64,000 nt of DNA. Origin: an uncultured bacterium. Lineage in GTDB: Bacteria > Planctomycetota > UBA1135 > UBA2386. The stretch is from positions 16,912-80,911 of the forward strand of contig CALCZA010000047.1 of the NCBI GenBank assembly GCA_937906475.1, read 5' to 3'. This document shows, in pieces, positions 14,158 through 22,966 of this stretch. The position numbers and the translations under genes are program-made. Under the pieces are notes generated by a model. It had not been told where the DNA came from. It made no database searches and saw only the letters and a list, made by a program, of their open reading frames with translations. The first letter of the stretch is position 1. Each line of letters starts with the position of its first letter.

Positions 14158-15735
14158 ATGATCGCCGTCGCACTAATTGGTGCGACGTGGCTGTCGGCGC
14201 AAGTGGGCGAACGGGCCGCAATAGGCGGTCCTACTAGCAATTCGAGCGCGACTCAGAATCCCGCGCCGTCGGTCGAAACGGTCAAGATCTACCGCCCATC
14301 GTGGCTCGAGCGCGGATCCGCGTTGTTAGACGCCGAAGATCCGGTTCGCGCTTGGCAGGCATTCATCGTTGCGACAGCCATCGGGCCAACCGCCGTCGAT
14401 CGCTCGATCGGTCTGGGCCATTCGCACCTGATGCTTGGCCACAGCAAGTTCGCCACGGCCTACGGAGAGCACGCAGTCGCTGCTGCGCCGGGGCGTCAGG
14501 ACGCTATGGCGTTGACGATTCGCGCGCTGATTCGCGGTCGTGAGTTTGATGAGGCCGTGCGTCGTTCACGTGCCTTCACCACGCGGGTCACAGTGTTGTC
14601 GCCGGAGTTGTTGGCTGCGCGAGGTTCGGCGTTGTTCAGGGTCCAGCGTACCTCGGACTCGGCGAAGGCCTACCGGCAGACCGTGCTCTTGGACCAACAC
14701 CACGCCGAAGCGCATCTGCGGTTGGGGTCGGGCTTGCTCGATCCAGTCAAGGTCGTCATCCCTGCCGAGTTGCGGTTGGCAGTCGGCGCGTTGGCGGCGG
14801 GCGAACGGGCGCGCGCGATCGAGTTGATGGAACGGGTGTTGCGGAAGCAGCCTGGTCATCCGATTGCGCACCGCTTGCTGGGAGAGACTCTCTACGCGAA
14901 GCGTACGGCACAAAGCATGGCGCTGCAGGATGAGGCGTTCCTGGCGTTGCGCAAGGCGATGCCGCAGCCGGATACGCGCGGGTTGCCGGTTGCCGAGTTC
15001 GTCGCTGGCTATGAGGCCCTGTCGCCGCAGCGGCGCATGATTGTCGATCGCACCGCGGCGTTGTTTCGCAAACAACTCAGCAAGTTGGTAACGGTTGGCG
15101 GTCGCCACGACTTGCTCGCCGAACTCGAACGCACGACCGATGCCAAAGCGCGCGCTAACTTGCGCGGCCGGCGCACATTTGATGGGCGGGTCTGGGACGA
15201 TGTGCGCGGCGTCGGTGGCATGCAGGCGGCGACTGGTATCGAGGCACTCGATGAAGCGGCGACGTTTGGCTTCGATACGTTCGCGCATGAAGTCGCGCAT
15301 CAGGTTCACTTCTACACGTTTTCACCGCTGCAGCGCGTGCAAGTGCGTTCGTTGTATCGCGCCGCGATGCAGCAACGATGTTGCCTCGACTACTACGCCG
15401 CGAGCAATGAGGCGGAGTACTTCGGCCAGGGTGTCGAAGCGTTTGTCAATTTGGCTAAACGGCCGGGTGGTGAGACCACGCATGGCCATACGCGATTTGA
15501 GTTGTTGCGTATTGACCCCATGCTGCACGAGTTCATCGCGACGTTGGTCAGTTTCGATCCGTTGGCGGATCCCAAGCACCGCGAGGTGTTGTTGGCGGCG
15601 TCGGTGGCGGTCGCAATTCGTTGCGGACGCTGTGACGATGCGGTCGTTGCGGCCGAAATGATGTCTCCTGGCGCGAATCGGCAGGATTTGCTGATGGATG
15701 CCCACGAAGCGCGCCGCACGCAGCGCAGTTACTGA
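14158..15735 (+). CDS. Secreted TPR protein with a C-terminal HExxH metallopeptidase domain
   Basis: The 525-aa protein begins at 14158 with a signal peptide (MIAVALIGATWLSA). Residues about 40-280 are TPR-like helical repeats (WLERGSALLDAEDPVRAWQA, AYRQTVLLDQHHAEAHLRLG, LMERVLRKQPGHPIAHRLLG). The C-terminal domain contains TFAHEVAHQVHF, an HExxH zinc site. About 30 residues later comes YYAASNEAEYFGQGVEAFV, which can supply the third ligand glutamate. That order resembles the anthrax-lethal-factor/Pro-Pro endopeptidase type of gluzincin, where a tyrosine and an N-E-x-E/F segment follow HExxH. Substrate is unknown. It lies alone between the SH3b gene and radC. Confidence 0.75.
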   Translation: MIAVALIGATWLSAQVGERAAIGGPTSNSSATQNPAPSVETVKIYRPSWLERGSALLDAEDPVRAWQAFIVATAIGPTAVDRSIGLGHSHLMLGHSKFATAYGEHAVAAAPGRQDAMALTIRALIRGREFDEAVRRSRAFTTRVTVLSPELLAARGSALFRVQRTSDSAKAYRQTVLLDQHHAEAHLRLGSGLLDPVKVVIPAELRLAVGALAAGERARAIELMERVLRKQPGHPIAHRLLGETLYAKRTAQSMALQDEAFLALRKAMPQPDTRGLPVAEFVAGYEALSPQRRMIVDRTAALFRKQLSKLVTVGGRHDLLAELERTTDAKARANLRGRRTFDGRVWDDVRGVGGMQAATGIEALDEAATFGFDTFAHEVAHQVHFYTFSPLQRVQVRSLYRAAMQQRCCLDYYAASNEAEYFGQGVEAFVNLAKRPGGETTHGHTRFELLRIDPMLHEFIATLVSFDPLADPKHREVLLAASVAVAIRCGRCDDAVVAAEMMSPGANRQDLLMDAHEARRTQRSY

Positions 15736-15797
15736 GTCGCGGGCCTTGCCGGTGAGATTCTCTGTCACCGCGTGGCACTCCGGCACCCTTACATAGT

Positions 15798-16484
15798 ATG
15801 GGAGATCGCAGTGGCTCGGTGCTTATGGTTGCGGGGCCGCGCGAGCGGGTCCTGCAGTTGGGGGAAGCTCGCCTGAGTGACGCTGAGTGCCTGGCGCTGG
15901 TGTTGCGAACTGGCACCAAGGGCGAACCCGTCGTGCAGATGGCGCAGCGCTTACTACACCAGTTTGGTGGCTTGTCCGGATTGGCGGTGCGCAGCGTTCG
16001 TGAACTCGCGCGGCATGGAGTGGGACCGGTGCGGTCGGCCGCGGTGTTGGCTGCGTTTGGTTTGGCGCGGCGTCTGTCGGAGGAAGTCTTTCGTCCGGGG
16101 ACCTTGGTGCGGCATGGCGGAGATGTGGCACAAGTCGTACGCCACACGGCGCGAGGGTCACGCCGCGAGAACTTCTTTGTGGTGCTGTTGGACGTGCGTA
16201 GCCGGGTTATGGCGCTGCATCAGGTCAGCACGGGAGTCGTTGATTCGGCGCCTGTGCATCCGCGCGAGGTCTTTGGCCCGGCTGTGCGGGAGGCTGCGGT
16301 TGCGGTTGTGATCGCCCACAATCATCCGTCTGGCGATCCCAGTCCGAGTAAGCAGGACCATGACGTGACTGACCGGCTCAAGTCCGCAGGTGCGTTGTTG
16401 GGCATTGATGTGCTCGATCACGTCGTTGTCGGTACAGATCGCTATTACAGCTTTGCGGACGAGGCATTCTTCTCATACGGCTGA
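15798..16484 (+). CDS. radC: RadC-family JAB/MPN protein
   Basis: The 228-aa protein has the RadC plan. A helix-hairpin-helix-like N-terminus comes first (GLSGLAVRSVRELARHGVGP), then an MPN+/JAB domain with HNHPSGDPSPSKQD at about residues 170-183, the JAMM metal motif (H-x-H...D). The start of the family, with the LxDxExLALVLRTGT segment, is intact. RadC is now regarded as a probable metalloprotease or nuclease-like protein rather than a proven repair factor. Length is normal. No neighbour suggests a pathway; the 388 bp downstream hold no gene. Confidence 0.9.
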   Translation: MGDRSGSVLMVAGPRERVLQLGEARLSDAECLALVLRTGTKGEPVVQMAQRLLHQFGGLSGLAVRSVRELARHGVGPVRSAAVLAAFGLARRLSEEVFRPGTLVRHGGDVAQVVRHTARGSRRENFFVVLLDVRSRVMALHQVSTGVVDSAPVHPREVFGPAVREAAVAVVIAHNHPSGDPSPSKQDHDVTDRLKSAGALLGIDVLDHVVVGTDRYYSFADEAFFSYG

Positions 16485-16872
16485 CGCACTTTCTTGAGGT
16501 TTCCCGGGAACGTCGCTGGCGGCCGGATTTCTCCCGTGCAGCCGTTGAAGATCCCGTGCACTCACATCGACCGCGCCAATCGCGCCGTTCGGCACCCGGG
16601 GATCGCCAGCCGGAAACCTCCCGCTGCCGTGCTGAGTCGGTCGCTGACCGCTGGTTTGCCTGCGGCACGGTCGGAAACTCGTGCGGCCAAGGGGGGGGGC
16701 ACCCGGTCGGCTTGAACCCCCGGTAGCCAGTTTCATTTGTGGTCAGGATGGCTCGCGTGGCAGACCACCTGACCATTGCGCTTTGAGCGGCGTCGATCAG
16801 CTTCTAGTGTAGGCACGTCAGGGTCCTGCCCAATTTGTTCGGACCACCGCTTTCTGCCTGCACCGCGACTCG
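16485..16872. other. Gene-free structured stretch with a run of nine G
   Basis: No convincing protein or known RNA is visible in these 388 bp. A nested inverted repeat spans 16627-16670: CCGTGC pairs with GCACGG and encloses a smaller hairpin CGGTC-GCT-GACCG at 16638-16650. G9 occurs at 16691-16699, followed by CACCCGG. One minus-strand reading is open but rich in Arg, Gly and Pro, and is probably not coding. I looked for tRNA, tmRNA, RNase P and SRP hallmarks and did not find them. An untranslated RNA or a decayed gene is possible. Confidence 0.35.
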
Positions 16873-18447
16873 ATGACTTCCGGTTACGTTCCAGATCCCG
16901 AACAGAAGAGCCTGTCATTTTCGCGCCAGCAATGGCTGTTGATCTTGGCTGTGACGTTGCTCGCCGGGGCGCTGCGCCTGCTGCAGTTGGGGGAGTGGTC
17001 GTTCTGGATTGATGAGGCCCACACCTGGCGAGATGCGACCATGCAACTCGACGGCGAGGGCAGCTTCATGTCGACGCAGCGGCGGATGTATCCGCTGCCA
17101 TTCCTGTTGCTGCGCTTTCTGCTCAGTGTTGGCGTGCTTGGCCATGACGAGTGGTCGTTGCGTTTGCCGTTCGCGCTGATCGGGATCGTCACCGTACCGT
17201 TGCTCGCAGTCTGTGGCCGGCGGCTCGTCGGGACCTGGCCGGCCGTGCTTGCAGCGTGTCTGTTGGCATTGAGTCCGTGGCATATCTTCTGGAGTCAGAA
17301 CGCCCGCGGCTACGGCCTGGTTGTGCTCGGTTCGGTGCTGTTGATGCACCGGATGCATGTGCTGTTTTGTAATGGCCGCGGCAGTGACTTGCTGCTGACT
17401 GCGCTGTTTGCGGTCCTTGCGATTGGCAGCCATCCAGGCTCAGCGACCTTGCTGCTAGCGTTCGCTGGGTTCTTGGTGTTGCGATACGCGTTTCGCACCC
17501 GGTTTGGCTTTGTTGTGGTGGTGATCTTGGCGCTGCTCCTGGCCGTGCCACTGCCGTGGCTCGTGAAGCACTACGGGCTATTCTCAATGTTCATTGCGGC
17601 CAAGAGCGACATCTCTCCGCTGCACTGGTTTCAAACGGTTGCCTACTACTTTCGGCCTTCGTTGCTGGTGACGATCTTGTTGGCCATGGTGTGTGCGCCC
17701 AAGCTGATAGGGCGCACGCGCACGCTCTACCTCGTGTGCCTGCTGGTGGTGCCGATGTTTGTGTTCACGGCAGTCGGCAGCCAACTAGTCAAGGTCACTG
17801 CGCGCTACGCAATCTGCACGTTGCCGGTGGTGATGCTGCTTGCCAGTTTCATAATCATAGAAGTAGCCCGTCAGGTTGGCCAGTTGCCCGGCCTGCCGCG
17901 AGGTCGTCGTTGGTTGTTGGCTGGAGTCTTGCCCGCGCTGGTGGTGGGAGACTTCCTGAAGTTGGACGTGTCGTACTTCACTGACCAGAACGGCCAGCGT
18001 GGCCTTTGGCGCGACGCGGCGATGTTCATCCGTGAGCAGGTCGAGCGACGCGATCGTGTGGGGGTTCGGCTGTTGTCGGTCAACCATCCGACGATGCTCT
18101 ATTACCTGCGGCCGTGGCATTGGCTGCCCGGTGAGATCGACCCTTACCCCAATACGGAAGTGTCCGCGGTGGTTCACTGGCTGTTTGAGGGAGGCGTCGA
18201 CCACCATGGCTACAAACTGCATGAGCCGGGGGTCGAGGCGCACTTCGAATGGCACATGAGGAGTGCGGAGCGCAAGGGCCAGATGTTTGCGGTCGTGGTC
18301 ACGCTACCGGAACTTCGTGAACACGATCGGACAGGCAAGTTTGAGGAGGTGTTGAAGCGCGACTTCGAATTGGCGCTCTATTTGCCGACGTGGGTGGGCC
18401 CGAAGGATCAGAGCATCTACGTCTACCTGCCGAAGAAGACTGAGTAG
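16873..18447 (+). CDS. Glycosyltransferase family 39-type membrane protein (ArnT/PMT-like)
   Basis: The 524-aa protein has about ten to eleven membrane helices and a soluble C-terminal part of about 130 residues. The first periplasmic loop carries FWIDEAHTW, the Asp-Glu pair that all GT-C/GT39 enzymes place there for catalysis. A SPWHIFWSQNARGYGL segment matches the conserved second-loop region of ArnT-like proteins, which usually read S-x-x-AR-Y. Such enzymes take a sugar from a polyprenyl-phosphate donor, like the one the GT2 at 5692 may make, and move it to a lipid, protein or polysaccharide outside the membrane. A direct link between the two genes is inference. Confidence 0.85.
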   Translation: MTSGYVPDPEQKSLSFSRQQWLLILAVTLLAGALRLLQLGEWSFWIDEAHTWRDATMQLDGEGSFMSTQRRMYPLPFLLLRFLLSVGVLGHDEWSLRLPFALIGIVTVPLLAVCGRRLVGTWPAVLAACLLALSPWHIFWSQNARGYGLVVLGSVLLMHRMHVLFCNGRGSDLLLTALFAVLAIGSHPGSATLLLAFAGFLVLRYAFRTRFGFVVVVILALLLAVPLPWLVKHYGLFSMFIAAKSDISPLHWFQTVAYYFRPSLLVTILLAMVCAPKLIGRTRTLYLVCLLVVPMFVFTAVGSQLVKVTARYAICTLPVVMLLASFIIIEVARQVGQLPGLPRGRRWLLAGVLPALVVGDFLKLDVSYFTDQNGQRGLWRDAAMFIREQVERRDRVGVRLLSVNHPTMLYYLRPWHWLPGEIDPYPNTEVSAVVHWLFEGGVDHHGYKLHEPGVEAHFEWHMRSAERKGQMFAVVVTLPELREHDRTGKFEEVLKRDFELALYLPTWVGPKDQSIYVYLPKKTE

Positions 18448-18529
18448 TTTTTGTCGTTTTGACGGCCTGGATTGGTCGCAAGCGAACGCTCATCTTGAGA
18501 TGTGCAGCCGTTAGGCCGATCATGTTTGC

Positions 18530-19780
18530 ATGCGCATGCTTCCGATCGCGGCCCTGTCGATGTTACCGGTGCTCTCTTGGCCCGCTGTTGCCCAAGAGGC
18601 GCGTGGCACTGATCGTGGGCAGGACATCGATGCGACCCAGGGGCAGGATCCGGTTCTGGACGATGGCCAAACGCAGGTGCCGAGTGACTTCGTTCGCTTC
18701 GTCAAGGTTGGCGATGGCGGTCACCTCGACACGGCGGTCACGACCTACGAGAAGGATGGCGTCAAAGTCATTTTCTACGGCGCTGTTCACATCGCTGACC
18801 GTGCGATCTACCAGGAGATGAACAAGCGGTTCAAGACCTGTGATGCGTTGCTCTATGAGTTGGTGGGGCCAGAAGATTATCGACCGACCAAGGATCGTGA
18901 GTCGACTGGTTTCAATCCGATTGCGATGTTGCAACTCGGCATGAAGCAGAGCTTGGGGTTGACGTTCCAGCTTGATGAAGTGGACTATCAGCCAGAGAAC
19001 TTCGTGCATGCGGACATGACTCCTGAGGAGTTTCAGTCGAGCATGCTGGAGCACGGCGAGAGCTTGATGTCGATCATGTTCGACATGATGGTCAACGGCA
19101 TGCAGACGCAGCTCGAGCAGCAAGATGCGGATGAACAGTCGGGCAAGCCGGAGGCCGCGTTCGACCTGGTTAAGGCGTTCCGTAGTCGCGAAGGCCAACA
19201 CTTAATGCGCGTCACGTTCGCGGCTCAACTTGAGCAAATGGAGATGATGGCTGCCGGTGGTGACGGGTCGACGTTGCTGGAAGGCCGCAATGAGAAATGC
19301 CTGAAGGTGCTGCGTCGTGAGATTGGCAAGGGCAAGAAGCGCCTTGGTATCTACTATGGCGCCGCGCACCTGCCGCACATGGAGCAGCGCCTGGTCGAAG
19401 ACATGGGCTTCAAGAAGGTGGCGCAGGAGTGGCTAGTTGCGTGGGACTGTAAGAAGCGCCTGGATCCGAAGAAGGACATGAAACTCGCCAAGCTGATTCG
19501 CACCTGCAAGCGCGACCTCGGCAAGTTGGCGAAGGTTGGCAAGGAATACCGCAAGGTGCACGCAACGGATCTGAAGGCTCTGCCGGAGTCCGTGCGAGCG
19601 CTTAAGAAATTTGGCGTTGAAGCTGGCCAAAGCTACGACGGACCGTTCACTGATCCGTGGGGCAGCGACTTCCGCATTACCGGGCGCAAGTGGGGTAACC
19701 GTTGGAAACTGATCAGCAATGGACCCGACAAGAAGCCGGATACCGACGATGACATTAAGGTCGACGAACCGCGCCGCTAA
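18530..19780 (+). CDS. Secreted TraB/TIKI-family protein with a pseudopilin-like C-terminal tail
   Basis: The 416-aa protein has a signal peptide (ending PAVAQ). Residues about 50-290 match the TraB/GumN/TIKI fold: VIFYGAVHIAD near the start, LLYELVGPED, and GIYYGAAHLPHMEQ later, the paired G-x-x-H motifs that bind metal in TIKI proteases. After a lysine-rich helical linker, the last 50 residues read YDGPFTDPWGSDFRI ... LISNGPDKKPDTDDDI. That is the DPWG...S-x-GPDG...DDI signature of type II secretion major pseudopilins (GspG), including the calcium-binding Asp residues. No pilin N-terminal helix is present, so this is a domain fusion and not a pilin. The role may be a calcium-stabilised secreted hydrolase; this is inferred. 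Confidence 0.8.
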   Translation: MRMLPIAALSMLPVLSWPAVAQEARGTDRGQDIDATQGQDPVLDDGQTQVPSDFVRFVKVGDGGHLDTAVTTYEKDGVKVIFYGAVHIADRAIYQEMNKRFKTCDALLYELVGPEDYRPTKDRESTGFNPIAMLQLGMKQSLGLTFQLDEVDYQPENFVHADMTPEEFQSSMLEHGESLMSIMFDMMVNGMQTQLEQQDADEQSGKPEAAFDLVKAFRSREGQHLMRVTFAAQLEQMEMMAAGGDGSTLLEGRNEKCLKVLRREIGKGKKRLGIYYGAAHLPHMEQRLVEDMGFKKVAQEWLVAWDCKKRLDPKKDMKLAKLIRTCKRDLGKLAKVGKEYRKVHATDLKALPESVRALKKFGVEAGQSYDGPFTDPWGSDFRITGRKWGNRWKLISNGPDKKPDTDDDIKVDEPRR

Positions 19781-19804
19781 CGCGTGCGATTGTCGATTTG
19801 GTAG

Positions 19805-21391
19805 TTACCAGCCTGGCTGCTTACCCAGTTCTTTAGGCTTGTCCTTGGCGTCGGCTGTCTGCCACGCGGTCCAGTAGGCGAGCCGAACGATCGCCTCCAT
19901 GCCCACGTAGTCGAGTTTGTCGGCGTGGTCGGTGACCTTGTGGTAGTCCGGATGTTCGCCATCGCAGAAGAACACCACGGGGATGCCCTTCTTGGCAAAG
20001 TTGTAGTGATCGCTGCGCCGGTAGTAGGTGTCGCCGTTGCCGAACACGATGCCGAACTTTTGGCCGAGTGTGACGGCGTCGCGCACGATCGACGAATACT
20101 TGCCGTGTTGGTGGCTCGGCGTGATCTGCATCAGGATGTCCTGATCTTTGCGGCCGGCGCGTCCGATCATGTCGATGTTGATGTTGGCGGTGATCCGGTC
20201 TTTCGGCCACGTCGGGTGGTCGGCATACCAGGCCGAACCCCACAGGCCGAGTTCTTCGCCGCTGACCGATAAGAATATGATCGATCGCGCCGGGCGTTTG
20301 TCTGCCTTGGCGAAGGCTTCGGCAAGCTCCAGCAATCCGGAGGTGCCGCTGGCGTTGTCGTCGGCGCCGTTGAAGCGGTCGCCGTCGAGTCGCGTGCCGA
20401 CGTGGTCGTGGTGTGCCGAGATAACGATTGCCTGAGATTTCTTGTTGGTGCCCTCGAGTACCGCGATGACGTTGCTGGCGCGGGCCTTTTTGACGGCCTT
20501 CACTTGCAGTGTCAGCTTGGCCTTGGCTTTGACGTTGAGGTTGTCGATGCCGAGCGCTTCGTTCCCGTCGATCGTGATGCCCATGTGGGTGAGCAGTTTT
20601 TTGCTCGCCTCGGTTGATAGCACCATCAGCGGCAGGCGAACTACTGGCCTGGCGAACTTGCTATAGGCCATCACTCCGTGGTCGCGCAGTAGGCCGCGGT
20701 AGTTGAGCGTGTTCGCGAGCGAGCCCTTGTCGTCCAGCAGGCACACGATGCCTGCCTTGGCGCCCGTCTTGTCGAGCTTGCTAGCGATTGCCGTGTAGCG
20801 CTGGATTGCCTGCAGGTCGCCGCCGACACCGCCACGGGATGTGCCGCTCAGCACGATCACCGGAATGCGGCCCTTCATTGAATCGCGAATGTCGGTGCCG
20901 TTGCCGCAGAACGTCAGCGTATTTGAGGCGCTGACCTTGTCCTTCTCGCTCGCATGCAGCACCGCGAACCCATCCGTGAGGTTTGTCTTGCCAAATCGCA
21001 GTCCGGTTGACTTGCTGATCTCCAAACGTTCGATCGGGTAGTGCTGCAAGAACCCGCGCTTGTCGCCGAGTGGCTTGAGGCCGAGTGCCTTGAAGTGCTT
21101 GGCGACGTAGTCCGCCGTTTCGAGTTGGCCGGAACTCGCGGTTTGCCTGCCGTTGCGCGCATCGTCAGCCAACCAATAGGCATGGTCGCGAAGGCTATTA
21201 CGTTCGATGAGTTGCATGCCCGGTGGGGCGCCATCGGGGACTGCCGCCGGGTCGCCAAGATCGGGTCGGGTTGGCGTAGATTGCGCCTGCAGCAAGCCGG
21301 GCAGCAGTGCGGTCAGGAGCAGTGCGAACGCGAAGGGGCGCGGCTTGCCGGGCGGGCGAGTGCGGTGAGGTTGCAGAACGGAGCGACGCAT
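19805..21391 (-). CDS. Secreted M28-family zinc aminopeptidase
   Basis: The 528-aa protein has a twin-helix-like signal region ending LLQAQ. It carries the M28 metal ligands in order: SAHHDHVG, the bridging Asp in NGADDNASGTSGLLELA, the catalytic glutamate and ligand in VSGEELGLWGS, Asp in INIDMIGRAG and the final His in DYHKVTDHAD. A protease-associated (PA) insertion likely covers about residues 130-290 before the catalytic part. M28 peptidases remove N-terminal residues from peptides; as a secreted enzyme it probably helps feed on protein. It converges with the TraB-like gene, with a 24-bp gap. Confidence 0.92.
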   Translation of the reverse strand: MRRSVLQPHRTRPPGKPRPFAFALLLTALLPGLLQAQSTPTRPDLGDPAAVPDGAPPGMQLIERNSLRDHAYWLADDARNGRQTASSGQLETADYVAKHFKALGLKPLGDKRGFLQHYPIERLEISKSTGLRFGKTNLTDGFAVLHASEKDKVSASNTLTFCGNGTDIRDSMKGRIPVIVLSGTSRGGVGGDLQAIQRYTAIASKLDKTGAKAGIVCLLDDKGSLANTLNYRGLLRDHGVMAYSKFARPVVRLPLMVLSTEASKKLLTHMGITIDGNEALGIDNLNVKAKAKLTLQVKAVKKARASNVIAVLEGTNKKSQAIVISAHHDHVGTRLDGDRFNGADDNASGTSGLLELAEAFAKADKRPARSIIFLSVSGEELGLWGSAWYADHPTWPKDRITANINIDMIGRAGRKDQDILMQITPSHQHGKYSSIVRDAVTLGQKFGIVFGNGDTYYRRSDHYNFAKKGIPVVFFCDGEHPDYHKVTDHADKLDYVGMEAIVRLAYWTAWQTADAKDKPKELGKQPGW

Positions 21392-21445
21392 ATCGCAAAG
21401 CTTAGCGCGTGACGCCGCGCAGCAGGTTGCGCACTGCGCGATACG

Positions 21446-22963
21446 TCAATCCTGTGACGTTGCCGACGTCGCCAGCAACCGGCTCAGCCGTTGCTTGTCC
21501 GCCAGTACGGTCACCGTCTTCGTGTGCGCCGGAACCACCGCGCCCGCTGGCAGACCCTTGGGCTTCTTGATGTGCTTCTTGAAGGTATAAATCACTTCGA
21601 TGCGCGGCTCGCCTCGCGACTTCGAGTAGTAGACCGCTAGCGTCGCCGCATCGAGCAGCGTCTCGAGGCTCGCCGTCTTCTGCTTCGGGAGGCGAACGAC
21701 CACGTGCGATCCGGGCCGGCCGCCGCCGACGTGCAGCCATAGATCATTGCCTTTGGCATACCGCATCGTCAGTTCGTCGTTCTGGTTGTTGTTGCGACCG
21801 ACGAAAATCGGGTAGCCCTCGGTCGACGAGAACCGCCGGAACGGCACGGCTTCGTCGCCCTTATTACGCGACTTGCCAGGCGTTTTCTTTGTGCCCAGCT
21901 TTGGCTTCGGCATCAGGCCCAGGGCCTGCAACCGTTCGCCAATGGTCTCGAGGTTTGCTTCGCTCGGTTCTTTGAGCAACTCCGCGATCGATTGCAGTTC
22001 CGTGCACTCGGTCTGCGCTGTAGCCAGCCGCTTTTCGGTCATCGCGCGGCCTTCTTCCTGCCGCCGCGCCTTGTCGTAGAGCTTGTTCGCTTGGATCGCG
22101 ACCGGCTTGCTTGGGTCGAGCGGGATCTTCACGGTGCTATCGCCGTCGAGGCTCGGCACTTCCATGTTGTCGGCACCGCGCGCGACGCTGTGTGCATAAG
22201 CCAGCATCAGATCGGCTGTCGAACGCATTTGTTGCACGCGCTCGACGTTGTCGAGTTGCCGCTGCATGCCTTGCACCTTGTTCTCGGACCTCTTGCGATT
22301 GCGTTCGACGAGCAGTCGCAGCGTGCCTTCTGCGTGCGCCTGTTCCTTGTCGAGGTCGAGAGGAGTGAAGTGCGCGTCGATGCTGTCGAGCACAGGCTTT
22401 GTGAAGCGATCAGGAAGTGGCGACTTGCTTGACGATGCGACTGCGGGCGTGGGGGGCGGAGGCACGTAGATGTCACCACGCCGCAACGTGCGCACCGCGG
22501 TTTCGACCGCGCGCGACATCGTCATTGCTTCGCCATTTTCATTGCCGAGCAGCCACAACCCGCGGGCGCCGAACAGTTCGATGACGAGTTGGCGCTGTCC
22601 GTTACTGGTGTCGAATAGGAACGTGCACCGACGTTCGCCTTGCACCGCTTCGATCGCTGCGAAGGTCGCGTCTTGCAGTTCGCGCAGGAGCATGTCCGCG
22701 CCGGGGCCGCGAGCACGCGCATCACGCCCGAAGCGTCGCTGTGTCGTCGTGATGCGTGCGCGTGGGCCGCCGAGGGCGACGTGCACAAAGACCTTTCGCG
22801 CGCCATCGCCCGAGGGTTGCAGTACCAACAGCACGTCGTTGTGACCGTCAGTACCTTGCAAGGCCACCGCGTCGAGCACGGTGGCTTCGCTGTAGGCCCG
22901 CAGTTCCTCGATGGCGAGGTTGAGTTCGGCGGCCGTCAGGCCGCGCGCTGCGGGTGTCTGCAT
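21446..22963 (-). CDS. rqcH: NFACT-family protein (RqcH/Rqc2 homologue)
   Basis: RqcH binds stalled 50S subunits carrying peptidyl-tRNA and adds a C-terminal alanine tail that marks the chain for decay. This 505-aa protein has an NFACT-N domain (about 1-170), coiled-coil arms (about 215-345, rich in Arg, Gln and Glu), and the NFACT-R domain from about residue 370: FRRFSSTEGYPIFVGRNNNQN, LWLHVGGGRPGSHVVVR and EVIYTFKKHIKKPKGLPAGA. These match the family closely. Where Bacillus RqcH uses Asp97-Arg98 to recruit tRNA, this protein seems to have Glu-Arg (QGERRCTF), a mild change. It sits 3 bp from ndk on the same strand and is likely in one operon with it. Confidence 0.88.
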   Translation of the reverse strand: MQTPAARGLTAAELNLAIEELRAYSEATVLDAVALQGTDGHNDVLLVLQPSGDGARKVFVHVALGGPRARITTTQRRFGRDARARGPGADMLLRELQDATFAAIEAVQGERRCTFLFDTSNGQRQLVIELFGARGLWLLGNENGEAMTMSRAVETAVRTLRRGDIYVPPPPTPAVASSSKSPLPDRFTKPVLDSIDAHFTPLDLDKEQAHAEGTLRLLVERNRKRSENKVQGMQRQLDNVERVQQMRSTADLMLAYAHSVARGADNMEVPSLDGDSTVKIPLDPSKPVAIQANKLYDKARRQEEGRAMTEKRLATAQTECTELQSIAELLKEPSEANLETIGERLQALGLMPKPKLGTKKTPGKSRNKGDEAVPFRRFSSTEGYPIFVGRNNNQNDELTMRYAKGNDLWLHVGGGRPGSHVVVRLPKQKTASLETLLDAATLAVYYSKSRGEPRIEVIYTFKKHIKKPKGLPAGAVVPAHTKTVTVLADKQRLSRLLATSATSQD

Positions 22964-22966
22964 GCG

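Noticed and set aside
16680..16745. A sequence like a tRNA T-arm (GGTTCAAGCC on the minus strand)
   Set aside because: The flanking bases do not form a 5-bp T stem and no acceptor, anticodon or D arm can be built around it.
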